Shown here one piece after another: positions 52,571-61,588 of a stretch of 64,000 nt of DNA; the first letter of the stretch is position 1; each line of letters begins with the position of its first letter. The stretch lies in assembly GCF_004361915.1 (NCBI RefSeq), contig NZ_SNWP01000010.1, positions 372,001-436,000 on the forward strand, given 5' to 3'. Below the pieces are notes generated by a model. It was not told the DNA's origin. It did no database searches and saw nothing but the letters and a program-made list of their open reading frames with translations. This DNA is from Sediminibacterium goheungense. GTDB lineage: Bacteria; Bacteroidota; Bacteroidia; Chitinophagales; Chitinophagaceae. The position numbers were made by a program, and so were the translations under genes.

Positions 52571-52958
52571 TGGATATATCTGCTTTGGGAATTTCGAGCG
52601 CGATGGTGTCCAGGGAAGAAGGCGTGTTGCCTGACAGCACTTTTTTAACTCCGTCGATATATTGTTCTTTATAACGGATGGCCTGTTCGAGTGAATCGGT
52701 TCTCATTTTAAGCACCTGCAAAGCAGTCCGGCTTTCCCTGGTTCCATAGCCCGGGATATAATATTTAAGCGGAGAAAAAGCAATCAGTGCAATGGTTAAT
52801 CCTACCAGGATTACAAAAACAGTGCTCAGGCCAATATAAACACTCAACCGCGATAAGCGGAAGGTAACCACTTCTTCATAGGTATCGTCGTTCATCACCA
52901 CCAGACGATAGTTGTTGCGGATACGTTTGAGGTTATTATTATTCTCTGTACTGGCCAT
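52563..52958 (-). CDS. Single-pass membrane protein with coiled C-terminus
   Basis: A 131-residue protein with a basic cytoplasmic N-terminal region (RNNYRLVVMNDDTYEEVVTF), one membrane helix at about 39-62 and an extracytoplasmic part with a short coiled stretch (ALQVLKMRTDSLEQAIRYKEQYIDG). The N-terminal half resembles the front of Bacteroidota M23 peptidases, but there is no peptidase domain. ATG 52958 (MASTENNNN) is preferred; TACCTTTA lies just upstream as a possible -7 box. First gene of the leftward cluster, divergent from the PorW/SprE-like gene. Confidence 0.65.
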   Translation of the reverse strand: MASTENNNNLKRIRNNYRLVVMNDDTYEEVVTFRLSRLSVYIGLSTVFVILVGLTIALIAFSPLKYYIPGYGTRESRTALQVLKMRTDSLEQAIRYKEQYIDGVKKVLSGNTPSSLDTIALEIPKADISNE

Positions 52959-53041
52959 ACGGTAAAATCTGGTTAAAGGTAATGAGAATCCTGTTTTACC
53001 CATCGTTGAACGGGAAATAACTGTATTTTTAAACTGTTTTT

Positions 53042-55978
53042 ATGCACAGTCATCCCAGATTCATATACCCGCGAACCCTTTCCGTTCTCAGCATGGTTGC
53101 TTTTATGCTTTTTTTTAGTACGAAAAGCATTGCGCAGCCCTATACAACCATTGAAGTAAAGAAAGAAAAACCTTACGAAAACAGGACCCTGCCCGCTGAA
53201 AAAAGCGGTAATAAAAAATTCACCTTACCAAAACGTATCTATAATAATACGGTTACCCATTTCAACTATTATTTCAATGCCAATCAAAGGCTGAATGAAA
53301 TATTGGAAAGAGCCAGCGAATCGCATAGGGATGACTATACACAGCTATTGTCTTTTTATGACTATGACCTGGAAACAACTGCTCAGGATCAGATAGACAC
53401 CGTATTGTATAAATGTACTGCCGGTATTCTGTTACATGATCTTCGTAGTGACTGGGTAGACAATTTATATATGCTGATGGGCAAAGCCTACCTTTTGAGA
53501 AAGGATTTTGATTCAGCTCAAATGGTGTTTCAATATGTAAACTATGCTTTTGCACCAAAAGATGATGGTTACGATATACCCATCGGTAGTAATGCGAGTA
53601 ATGCAGGAGGTGTATTTTCCATTTCTACCAACGAAAAGAGAACGCTCTGGAAAAAACTCACCACTACCCTGCCCAGCAGAAACGAAAGTTTTATCTGGAT
53701 GACCAGAACATTTATAGAACAGAATAAAGTATCTGAAGCCGCGGGTTTACTTGCACTATTGAGAAGTGATGCTTTGTTTCCTGTTCGTTTACAAGCTCAG
53801 TTGGATGAATTGAGTGCCTATCTTTTTTATAAACTGAATGCTTATGACAGTGCTGCCAGTTATCTGGTACGCTCCCTGAAAAAAGGGAATACTGAAATCG
53901 GCAAAGCCAGATCCTATTACCTGGCAGGTCAGCTGTATGAACTGGCAGGTAATGATAATGCATCCATCAAAGCCTATCAGACAGCCATCCAGTTTTCAAA
54001 TGATCCATTCATGGAAGTGTATGCGAGGTTGAATATTGCCGCTTTATCAACAGGCGATAAAGACAATGCATTACAGGAAAACCTGAATGAGCTCTTGAAG
54101 ATGGCTAAAAAGGATAAATATGATGTGTACCGTGATATCATATATTATGCTGCTGCCAAATTGGAACTCAGTAGAAAAAATTATACTGCAGCGCAGCAAT
54201 GGCTCCTGAAAAGTGTTTCTTTCAGCAACGATAATCCTTTACAAAAACAACAGAGCTTTCTGCTACTTGGCGATTTGAATTACGACAGAAAAGCCTATAG
54301 TCAATCTTTCAGGTTTTACGACAGTGTGGATGTAAATATGATAAAGGAAAAAGAGAAGGAAAGAATCAGCACCAGAAAACCTGCACTGCAGCTGATTGCA
54401 ATGAATGAAGAAAATATTCATCGTGAAGACAGTGTTCAGGTAATTGCGGCCATGCCAGAGGCAGAAAGAGCCGCTTTATTAAAGAAAATTCTGCGGCAGA
54501 TCAGAAAAGAACGGGGATTAAAAGATACAGAGGAAACTTCTTTTGGCTCCGATCTTCCGGCTTCCAATAATCAGCCTGCTGATCTTTTTAATAACAATGG
54601 TGCTGAATTTTATTTTCTGAATAGCAGTTTACGAAGCCGTGGCCTCGGAGAATTTAACAGACGTTGGGGTAACAGACCCAATGTAGATAACTGGCGCAGA
54701 CAATCGGCAGTAGATAAAGTGCTGCCGGCTCAAAACCAGGCCATTGTTTCCAGTGATACTAAAAACGGACCTAAAAAAGAAGAGTTAACACTAGAAACCT
54801 TGCAAAGCAGTATACCACTTACTGAAGAGCAAAAAGAGTTATCGAATACCATGATTATACGTGGCCTTCTTGAAAATGGTAAAATATTTCAGGATCAGCT
54901 CGACGACTACCCTTCTGCCATAGAAGTGTACAAGGAATTACTCAGACGTTTCCCCCGTGCTGCAGAAGCGGAAGAAGCTGGATTCAAATTGATTCAATGC
55001 TACAGAAAAACCAATAACCTTTCTGCAGCCGATTCATTGCAAGCTGCTTTTGCTAAAAATTTTGCTGATAGTAAGTTTATCAACACCCAGATAAACAGCG
55101 ACAAGAAAGATCCGATAGCCACAAGCTATACCAATGTTTACAACCTATTTATTGAAGGTAAATTCGACGCCGCCATACAAGCCAAGAAACAGATTGAGCA
55201 ACAGTACAAAAATTCAAAATGGACCCCTCAATTGCTATACATTGAATCGATCTACTATATCAAACAAAAAGCAGATAGTGTAGCCGTAAACAGGCTTCAA
55301 CAATTACAAACCAATTTCCCCGGTACTCCGCTGTCTGAGAAAGCGGCTACCATGATTGATGTACTGAACAGAAGGGAGGAAATCGAAAAATACCTGACTG
55401 ATTTATCCGTACAAAGACCTGCAGAGGCGGTTACCAGAAATATAGATCTTACCGGGCCGGCTACGATTATTAATACAACACCTAAGAAAGACAGTTTAAA
55501 AACAGGGGTTCCACAACCCAGAGATATAAAGCAACCTGCGGGTATTAATCTTACCAATACTGTTAAGTCGGCCCCTTTAACGCTGGCGGAACCGGAATAT
55601 GAATTTGTGCCTACCGACACTCAATATGCCGTAGTAGTGCTCAATAAAGTAGATGGTATGTTTGTAAGTGAGGTTCGGAATGCCTTCACCCGCTTTAATC
55701 AGGAACGCTTTTACAACCGTCGTTTACCCATTAATACGGTAACCATCGTACCTGAAATACAATTATTACTGGTAGGGCCCTTCCCTACAGCCAGTGATGC
55801 GGTTAGCTATACGGACCTGGTAAAACCACAGGCAGCCAGCAGAATACTGCCATGGTTAAGTGCAGATAAATACGGATTCCAGATCATTAGTCCGGCCAAT
55901 CTGAGAATATTACAAAATAAAAAGGATATCGCGGCATACCGGGCTTTTATGCAAAAAGCATTACCTGATAAATTTTAA
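53042..55978 (+). CDS. PorW/SprE-like TPR protein, candidate type IX secretion/gliding component
   Basis: A 978-residue exported protein: a signal peptide ends near SIAQ. An N-terminal conserved region follows (RIYNNTVTHFNYYFNANQRLNEILERA), then many TPR-like helix pairs (NLYMLMGKAYLLRKDFDSAQMVFQYVNYAF, SYYLAGQLYELAGNDNASIKAYQTAI), a second TPR block around 590-760, and a C-terminal beta-rich domain. The order and the first block match proteins called SprE (Flavobacterium) or PorW (Porphyromonas), which are needed for type IX secretion and gliding. Those are lipoproteins; here no lipobox cysteine is seen. Functional identity is inferred from similarity. Confidence 0.65.
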   Translation: MHSHPRFIYPRTLSVLSMVAFMLFFSTKSIAQPYTTIEVKKEKPYENRTLPAEKSGNKKFTLPKRIYNNTVTHFNYYFNANQRLNEILERASESHRDDYTQLLSFYDYDLETTAQDQIDTVLYKCTAGILLHDLRSDWVDNLYMLMGKAYLLRKDFDSAQMVFQYVNYAFAPKDDGYDIPIGSNASNAGGVFSISTNEKRTLWKKLTTTLPSRNESFIWMTRTFIEQNKVSEAAGLLALLRSDALFPVRLQAQLDELSAYLFYKLNAYDSAASYLVRSLKKGNTEIGKARSYYLAGQLYELAGNDNASIKAYQTAIQFSNDPFMEVYARLNIAALSTGDKDNALQENLNELLKMAKKDKYDVYRDIIYYAAAKLELSRKNYTAAQQWLLKSVSFSNDNPLQKQQSFLLLGDLNYDRKAYSQSFRFYDSVDVNMIKEKEKERISTRKPALQLIAMNEENIHREDSVQVIAAMPEAERAALLKKILRQIRKERGLKDTEETSFGSDLPASNNQPADLFNNNGAEFYFLNSSLRSRGLGEFNRRWGNRPNVDNWRRQSAVDKVLPAQNQAIVSSDTKNGPKKEELTLETLQSSIPLTEEQKELSNTMIIRGLLENGKIFQDQLDDYPSAIEVYKELLRRFPRAAEAEEAGFKLIQCYRKTNNLSAADSLQAAFAKNFADSKFINTQINSDKKDPIATSYTNVYNLFIEGKFDAAIQAKKQIEQQYKNSKWTPQLLYIESIYYIKQKADSVAVNRLQQLQTNFPGTPLSEKAATMIDVLNRREEIEKYLTDLSVQRPAEAVTRNIDLTGPATIINTTPKKDSLKTGVPQPRDIKQPAGINLTNTVKSAPLTLAEPEYEFVPTDTQYAVVVLNKVDGMFVSEVRNAFTRFNQERFYNRRLPINTVTIVPEIQLLLVGPFPTASDAVSYTDLVKPQAASRILPWLSADKYGFQIISPANLRILQNKKDIAAYRAFMQKALPDKF

Positions 55979-56045
55979 CGAGTGGGAAGCACGGCTTCCA
56001 CAACTCTTCTTTAGTTTTACGCATACTTTTTTGAACCAATAGTGG

Positions 56046-58454
56046 ATGATTATGTCAAAACCTGTTCGCATTTTCTGGCGCATTTTTTTCTGGACACTTG
56101 GTGGCGGAATATTGTTTCTGCTGATGATTAACTGGGGCTGGCTGGGCAATATGCCTTCCATAGATGACATTGAAAATCCATCTGCCTCCATTGCCAGTCA
56201 GGTATATGCCCAGGATGGTACACTTATGGGTAAATATTACCTGAATGGAGAAGACAGGATCAATGTAAAATACCAGGATATCAGCAAGCATGTTATTCAT
56301 GCACTGGTGGCCACGGAAGATGAAAGGTTTTATAACCATAGCGGTGTAGACCCCCGCTCGCTTGGTCGGGCATTGGTTTTTTTAGGGCGGGAAGGTGGTG
56401 CCAGTACCATTACCATGCAAACGGCTAAAAACCTCTTTACCGATAACTGGAGCACCCGGAATATTTTTCTGCGGATGATTCAGAAGATCAAAGAATCCAT
56501 CATTGCCATTAAACTGGAAAGGAACTTTACCAAAGAAGAGATTCTTACTTTATACCTGAACACAGTCGCTTTCAGCGATAACGTATATGGTATCCGAAAT
56601 GCATCAAAAACATTTTTCCAAAAAGAACCTGACAGGCTCAATATTGAAGAATCAGCTGTGTTGATTGGTATGCTGAAAGGTGCTACGATCTATAACCCTA
56701 GACGCAATCCAAAACTGGCTCTCGACAGAAGAAATACCGTTATTAACCAGATGGTGCGTAATGAGTACCTGACCGAAGCAGAAGCAGATATGCTGAAACG
56801 AAAACCCATTGAACTCAACTACAAAAAGCTAGATGAAACTGCAGGTCTGGGCCCCTATTTCCGTATGATACTTGCTGAAGAAATGAAAAAATGGTGCAAG
56901 GAGAACAAAAAGAATAATGGTGATAATTATAACCTGTACAGGGATGGTTTAAAAATTTATACCACCATCAACCCTCGTATGCAGCAATATGCGGAAGAAG
57001 CAGTAGCCAAGCATATGAACTTTATGCAGAAATTATTCAACAACCAGGCGAATATTAAAAATAAAACCATTTGGAAGGGTTATGAGAATGTGCTGGAAAC
57101 TGCCATGAAACAAAGCGATCGTTGGAAAAATCTTGACCGTGATGGTTTATCTGACGAGGAAATCAAGAAGACCTTTTACGAAAAAGTACCTATGCGTGTT
57201 TTCGCATGGAACAGCACACGTGAAACAGATACTTTAATGACACCCTATGATTCTATCCGTTATCACCGCCAGATGTTACAGGCTGGCTTCATGGTGATGG
57301 ATCCGCTAACAGGTGAAATCAAAGCGTGGGTAGGTGGTATTGGTTTTAAAAGCTTTAAATACGATCACGTTAATTTCAATACCAAACGTCAGGTAGGCTC
57401 AACCATGAAGCCTTTGCTATACAGCCTCGCTATTGAAGAAGCCGGTTTTACACCCAATACTACCGTTTATGATGAGCAACAGAGTTTTGGCGGTTATGGC
57501 ATGGTACCTGCTACCAGCAGATCCTGTCAGGGTGGTGCCATGCCCATGGCTTCGGCATTGGCTTTTTCACGAAACTGTGCTTCTGCCTATATTATGAAGC
57601 AGTTAGACAGTGAAGGAAACAATGGTGCAAAAAGACTGGTGAATTTTCTGGAGCGTTGCGATTTTAAAACCAAAATAGAACCCTATCCTTCTATCGCCCT
57701 GGGATCATGCGAAATATCCTTGTATGAAATGATGCAGGGCTTTAGTATGTTCCCCGGAAGAGGTTTTAATGTGAAGCCCATGTATATTGCCCGTATTGAA
57801 GATAGAAACGGTAACGTACTGGCCACTTTTACGCCAAAGAGGAAAGAAGTTATCAGTGAAGTAACTGCTTACTCAGTGGTGAAAATGATGCAGGGAACTG
57901 TACAGGTGGGTACGGGTCGCGGTATCTGGGGTTACGGTATGCCTTCTGTTGAAATGGGTGCTAAAACCGGTACCACCAATGAAAACAGTGATGGCTGGTT
58001 TATGGGATACACTCCACAACTGATGGCTGGAGCATGGGTAGGCGCCGATGATCGTTTTATTCATTTCAATAAAGAAAGTGCCTGGGGACAGGGCGGTCGT
58101 GCTGCGATGCCTATCTGGGCTTATTTCTTTAGTAAAGCTGCGGCTGATCCGAATTGCGGCATCGATAAAAGTGCCCGCTTTGTGAAACCGGATGTTATGA
58201 GCAATGATATTACCATTGATTACCTGAACGATTCTACCCCCATTTTGGGAGGCGAAGGAGAAGATGTAGGAACAGGTACTTCGCAAGATTATGAAGTACC
58301 ACAGAATATAAAACTGGAAGACCTGGGTCCTGAATCTGATGTAAAAATAAATACGCCCAAAATACCGGAGAAAAAGGATGGCAAAACCACGCCACCACCA
58401 CCGGCAGATAAACCTAAAGCGGTACTTCCTAAAAAACCAGGAGGAGGAAAATAA
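56046..58454 (+). CDS. mrcA: Penicillin-binding protein 1A (bifunctional)
   Basis: Inner-membrane murein polymerase of 802 residues with one N-terminal anchor (about 8-33). The GT51 domain shows ATEDERFYNHSGVD and GGASTITMQTAKNL. The transpeptidase domain has STMKPLLY (Ser-x-x-Lys), SRNCASA (Ser-x-Asn) and AKTGTTNENSDGWF (KTG). The C-terminus is a proline/lysine-rich tail. Transcription continues into the HAD gene 18 bases later. The first two ATGs (56046, 56052) are equally possible. Confidence 0.95.
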   Translation: MIMSKPVRIFWRIFFWTLGGGILFLLMINWGWLGNMPSIDDIENPSASIASQVYAQDGTLMGKYYLNGEDRINVKYQDISKHVIHALVATEDERFYNHSGVDPRSLGRALVFLGREGGASTITMQTAKNLFTDNWSTRNIFLRMIQKIKESIIAIKLERNFTKEEILTLYLNTVAFSDNVYGIRNASKTFFQKEPDRLNIEESAVLIGMLKGATIYNPRRNPKLALDRRNTVINQMVRNEYLTEAEADMLKRKPIELNYKKLDETAGLGPYFRMILAEEMKKWCKENKKNNGDNYNLYRDGLKIYTTINPRMQQYAEEAVAKHMNFMQKLFNNQANIKNKTIWKGYENVLETAMKQSDRWKNLDRDGLSDEEIKKTFYEKVPMRVFAWNSTRETDTLMTPYDSIRYHRQMLQAGFMVMDPLTGEIKAWVGGIGFKSFKYDHVNFNTKRQVGSTMKPLLYSLAIEEAGFTPNTTVYDEQQSFGGYGMVPATSRSCQGGAMPMASALAFSRNCASAYIMKQLDSEGNNGAKRLVNFLERCDFKTKIEPYPSIALGSCEISLYEMMQGFSMFPGRGFNVKPMYIARIEDRNGNVLATFTPKRKEVISEVTAYSVVKMMQGTVQVGTGRGIWGYGMPSVEMGAKTGTTNENSDGWFMGYTPQLMAGAWVGADDRFIHFNKESAWGQGGRAAMPIWAYFFSKAAADPNCGIDKSARFVKPDVMSNDITIDYLNDSTPILGGEGEDVGTGTSQDYEVPQNIKLEDLGPESDVKINTPKIPEKKDGKTTPPPPADKPKAVLPKKPGGGK

Positions 58455-58472
58455 AAGATTCCTCAGATAACC

Positions 58473-59165
58473 ATGAACGAACTGAAAGTAATAGCATTTG
58501 ATGCCGATGATACGCTGTGGGTGAATGAACCTTATTTCAGAGAAACAGAAGACAGGTTTTGTGAACTACTGGAAGATTATCTGCCACACCATTCCGTGGC
58601 AAGGGAACTATTGCAGGTTGAAATCAGAAATATTAACCTGTACGGTTATGGTGTAAAGGGATTTATGCTTAGTATGATTGAAACAGCTATGGAGCTTTCC
58701 CAAAAAACCATCAAGGTGGATGTGATTGAAAAAATTATTGCTTTGGGTAAAGAGTTACTCGAAAAACCCATTGTATTACTGGATGAAGTAGAAGATGTAT
58801 TACAAACCCTGCATGGAAAATACAAGCTGGTTGTTGCCACCAAGGGTGATCTTCTGGACCAAGAAAGAAAGCTAAGGAAATCAGGGCTTGAACATTATTT
58901 CCATCATATCGAGATTATGTCGGAAAAGAAAGAAGCAGATTATCAAAAACTTTTGAAGCATCTTGATATTCAACCTACTGAATTTATGATGCTGGGTAAT
59001 TCTCTCAAATCAGATGTACTCCCGGTACTGGAACTGGGTGGACATGCAGTTCATATTCCCTACCATACCACCTGGGCACATGAAACCATCGACTCTACCA
59101 TTGAACATAAACATTTCAAACAGGTATCATCGATTAAAGAAGTATTATCTTTCCTCCTCAAATGA
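58473..59165 (+). CDS. HAD-superfamily hydrolase
   Basis: A 230-residue phosphatase-like protein. Motif I is IAFDADDTLW with nucleophile Asp10 and Asp12, motif II is Thr in VVATKGD, and motif IV has MLGNSLKSDVLPVLELGG. A helical cap lies between motifs I and II. The substrate is unknown; related proteins remove phosphate from nucleotides or sugars. Its stop overlaps the start of the CAT-like gene (ATGA). Confidence 0.87.
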   Translation: MNELKVIAFDADDTLWVNEPYFRETEDRFCELLEDYLPHHSVARELLQVEIRNINLYGYGVKGFMLSMIETAMELSQKTIKVDVIEKIIALGKELLEKPIVLLDEVEDVLQTLHGKYKLVVATKGDLLDQERKLRKSGLEHYFHHIEIMSEKKEADYQKLLKHLDIQPTEFMMLGNSLKSDVLPVLELGGHAVHIPYHTTWAHETIDSTIEHKHFKQVSSIKEVLSFLLK

Positions 59166-59791
59166 AAACATTATTAGACATTGAAAACTGGAACCGGAAA
59201 GATCAATTCCGGTTTTTTAGTCAGTTTGAAGAACCCTTTTTTGGCATCACGGTTCAGGTAGATTGTACAAAAGCTTATCATACCGCCAAAGCCAATGGCT
59301 ATTCTTTTTTTCTTTATTACCTGCATGCTTCTTTGCAGGCAGCCAATGAAACAGAATCCTTCCGGTACAGGATTGAGGATGGCAATGTATTTCTTTATGA
59401 TCAGGTGAATGCTTCTCCAACCATTAACCGACCCGACGGCACTTTTGGTTTTTCTTATATGGATTACAATAAAGATTTTCAAATTTTCAGCGAACATGCT
59501 AAAATAATTATGGAGGAAGTACGTGCCACTACCGGATTGGTTCCGGCAGTATCGGGTGAAAATGTAATTCATTACTCCTCTATTCCATGGTTACACTTTA
59601 CCAGTTTATCACATGCCCGTAGCTTCCGCTTTAAAGATTCCTGTCCGAAAATTTCATTCGGTAAAATGATGGAGCAAAATGGTATTCAGCAAATGCCTGT
59701 TTCAATTCATGTACACCATGCATTAATGGATGGATTTCATGTGGCACAGTTTGTAGATAGGTTTCAGGAATTATTACTTCAATCTAAATAA
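59162..59791 (+). CDS. Chloramphenicol acetyltransferase-like acyltransferase
   Basis: A 209-residue protein of the CAT family (trimer, acetyl-CoA dependent). The catalytic motif HxxxDG is present as His186 in VHHALMDGFHV, and YSFFLYYLHASLQAAN near residue 47 and FSYMDYNKDFQIF near 97 are family-typical. Many Bacteroidota carry chromosomal CAT-like enzymes of unknown natural substrate, so drug resistance is possible but unproven. It is translationally coupled to the HAD gene and followed 7 bases later by a NUDIX gene. Confidence 0.8.
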   Translation: MKTLLDIENWNRKDQFRFFSQFEEPFFGITVQVDCTKAYHTAKANGYSFFLYYLHASLQAANETESFRYRIEDGNVFLYDQVNASPTINRPDGTFGFSYMDYNKDFQIFSEHAKIIMEEVRATTGLVPAVSGENVIHYSSIPWLHFTSLSHARSFRFKDSCPKISFGKMMEQNGIQQMPVSIHVHHALMDGFHVAQFVDRFQELLLQSK

Positions 59792-59798
59792 TGGCATC

Positions 59799-60284
59799 AT
59801 GCAAATTCAGGAAGGACTGAAAAGAACAGCCGTTTTATGTGTGCTCCGTAACGAAAATGATTTCCTGCTACTCAAAAGATTTAAGGAACCTAATAAAAAT
59901 ATGTACACGCCTGTGGGTGGCAAGCTGGATCCTTATGAAACGCCTAAAAATGCGGCTCGTAGAGAAACCAGAGAAGAAACAGGTATCATAGTTCCTGATA
60001 TGCGTTTTTGTGGTGTACTTACAGAAAGTTCACCTACCGGTTATAACTGGACCAGTTTTGTATATGAGGCCACCATCGAAAAATTACCCCCTCCGGCTTG
60101 TAATGAAGGCATATTAGAATGGGTTCCTTTTAATAAAATACTGGATATTCCAACGCCTAAGACAGACTGGTATATTTATAATTATCTCCTGAAAAAACAG
60201 GCTTTTGTACTGATGGCCAGTTTTGATTCCACCCTTCAGCTCACAGAAATGACAGAAGAACTAACAGGTCAGCAGTTGGTATAA
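59799..60284 (+). CDS. NUDIX hydrolase (8-oxo-dGTP pyrophosphatase-like)
   Basis: A 161-residue NUDIX protein with a complete box, GGKLDPYETPKNAARRETREETG, preceded by TAVLCVLRNENDFLLLKR, which resembles MutT/YjhB-type nucleotide-pool enzymes. It may clear oxidised nucleotides. It ends the rightward set PBP1A-HAD-CAT-NUDIX and converges with porQ (7 bases between stops). Confidence 0.85.
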   Translation: MQIQEGLKRTAVLCVLRNENDFLLLKRFKEPNKNMYTPVGGKLDPYETPKNAARRETREETGIIVPDMRFCGVLTESSPTGYNWTSFVYEATIEKLPPPACNEGILEWVPFNKILDIPTPKTDWYIYNYLLKKQAFVLMASFDSTLQLTEMTEELTGQQLV

Positions 60285-60291
60285 CTATATT

Positions 60292-61335
60292 TTATAAAGC
60301 AGTTCCTTTCAGGTTAAAGTTGAGGGAAAACTGATGAAAAAGTTGCCTTTGATAAAAGCCGGTAGCATAACGTATGTGTATTTTAGGAAGCAATACAGCA
60401 GTGCCAAATGTAAAACCGTTTAACCCATTGCTGATGTTGAATCCGTTTAAATCCTGTCTGCGCTGAAAATGATAGCCTGTACTCAATTCTATTTTTTCAT
60501 GCGGAAAAAACTGAGCGGCTAGTACAATATGGTTAAATATTTTCTGAAGGGTATTCTTTTGGGTAAAATCATCATCCCCCTCTCCTGCCCTGAAACTGGT
60601 ATCGTTATAAAAGTTATTGAACCTGTGAAGATCATGAAAGTTCAGCGAGAACTGAACCGGCGCATTTTGTAACTTTTTAGTTATACCAGCCTGCAAGTCG
60701 AAAGGTAATTCTTCCTTTCTGCCCGATCCATCATAGGTACGCAACTGAGTTCCTATATTTTTTACAGCAAAGGCAGCCTGTAAACCATTATCCACATCGT
60801 GATAATTCAAAGCTATATCCATCGCAATACCTGATGATCGATACTGACCATATCCTGAGTGTATAAATTTCAGGGTAGCACCATACCACCATTTTTCTTT
60901 GTGGTTTCTGGATGCCATTACCTGTACTACATAATCCCTGGGCCTGAAACTACCTGCAATATTTCCGGAAGCATCTGTCTGATCAATATTTCCATAATTG
61001 AAATAGTTCACCCCTATTCCAAGATTGGTGTTGGCTTCTTCGAGGTACCAGGCTGTTGTAAGACTGTAATTACTAATACCTGCTACAAATGCATTAAAAG
61101 AGGTATTCACCTGCTGATGCATGTCTTTCCGCAACAATGCAGGGTTCTGAAATGCCATCCCAATATCCTTACCCGGTGCAGAAATATTCAATCCGCCCAG
61201 TGCAGAAAGTTGAGCGGTATTGGGCTGTTTTAAAAAATTAAATACAGCATTACCTCCCAATGTTTGGGTGGTACCAGTATATGCTGTGATGCAAAGACTC
61301 AATAGTATGATGAAGTAACGGATCAATACATTCAA
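60292..61335 (-). CDS. porQ: Type IX secretion system protein PorQ
   Basis: A 347-residue outer-membrane beta-barrel of the PorQ/PorV (FadL-like) group. After a signal peptide (about 1-24) it begins GGNAVFNFLKQPNTAQLSALGGLNISAPGKDIGMAFQNPALL, the hallmark of PorQ. The rest is alternating barrel strands ending in HQFSLNFNLKGTAL. In Porphyromonas PorQ works with PorZ on the cell surface for A-LPS attachment of secreted cargo. The frame has no ATG before residue 160, so the start is TTG 61335 (or TTG 61326). It lies next to lon, on the same strand. Confidence 0.85.
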   Translation of the reverse strand: MNVLIRYFIILLSLCITAYTGTTQTLGGNAVFNFLKQPNTAQLSALGGLNISAPGKDIGMAFQNPALLRKDMHQQVNTSFNAFVAGISNYSLTTAWYLEEANTNLGIGVNYFNYGNIDQTDASGNIAGSFRPRDYVVQVMASRNHKEKWWYGATLKFIHSGYGQYRSSGIAMDIALNYHDVDNGLQAAFAVKNIGTQLRTYDGSGRKEELPFDLQAGITKKLQNAPVQFSLNFHDLHRFNNFYNDTSFRAGEGDDDFTQKNTLQKIFNHIVLAAQFFPHEKIELSTGYHFQRRQDLNGFNISNGLNGFTFGTAVLLPKIHIRYATGFYQRQLFHQFSLNFNLKGTAL

Positions 61336-61340
61336 AACTA
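61333..61340 (-). promoter_or_regulatory. Candidate -7 element overlapping the porQ start
   Basis: The minus strand reads TAGTTTTG (TAnnTTTG), and its last three bases are the TTG start codon. If used as -7 box, transcription would begin downstream of 61333 and translation would have to start at TTG 61326. No matching -33 box is seen, so the match may be chance. Confidence 0.25.
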
Positions 61341-61462
61341 ATATAACTGGAGGAAGAAAAAAGACTGTATTACAATTTTATTGACGTTACCTCATTTCAT
61401 TTTGTAATATCTGATACCTTATTTTCTCTTTGGTTCCTTACTGTGTGAGAATGCCTTTAGGA

Positions 61463-61500
61463 ATCTAAAAATAAATCCCCCATGGAGATGGGGGATTTTA
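61463..61500 (-). terminator. Rho-independent terminator of lon
   Basis: The stem AAATCCCCCAT/ATGGGGGATTT (61473-61483 with 61488-61498) with a 4-base loop is followed on the minus strand by TTTATTTTTAG, about 90 bases after the lon stop. Confidence 0.85.
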
Positions 61501-61588
61501 ACCCTTAAAACAACCAACATGAAGAAAATGTTGATGTTATAATAACAAGTATAACAGCCAATGGTTCAGCTATTACATGATTTTAATG

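Noticed and set aside
59162..59791. Calling the CAT-like gene an acquired resistance gene
   Set aside because: It sits in a coupled chromosomal gene set with no mobile element or base-composition change, and chromosomal CAT-like enzymes often have unknown natural substrates.
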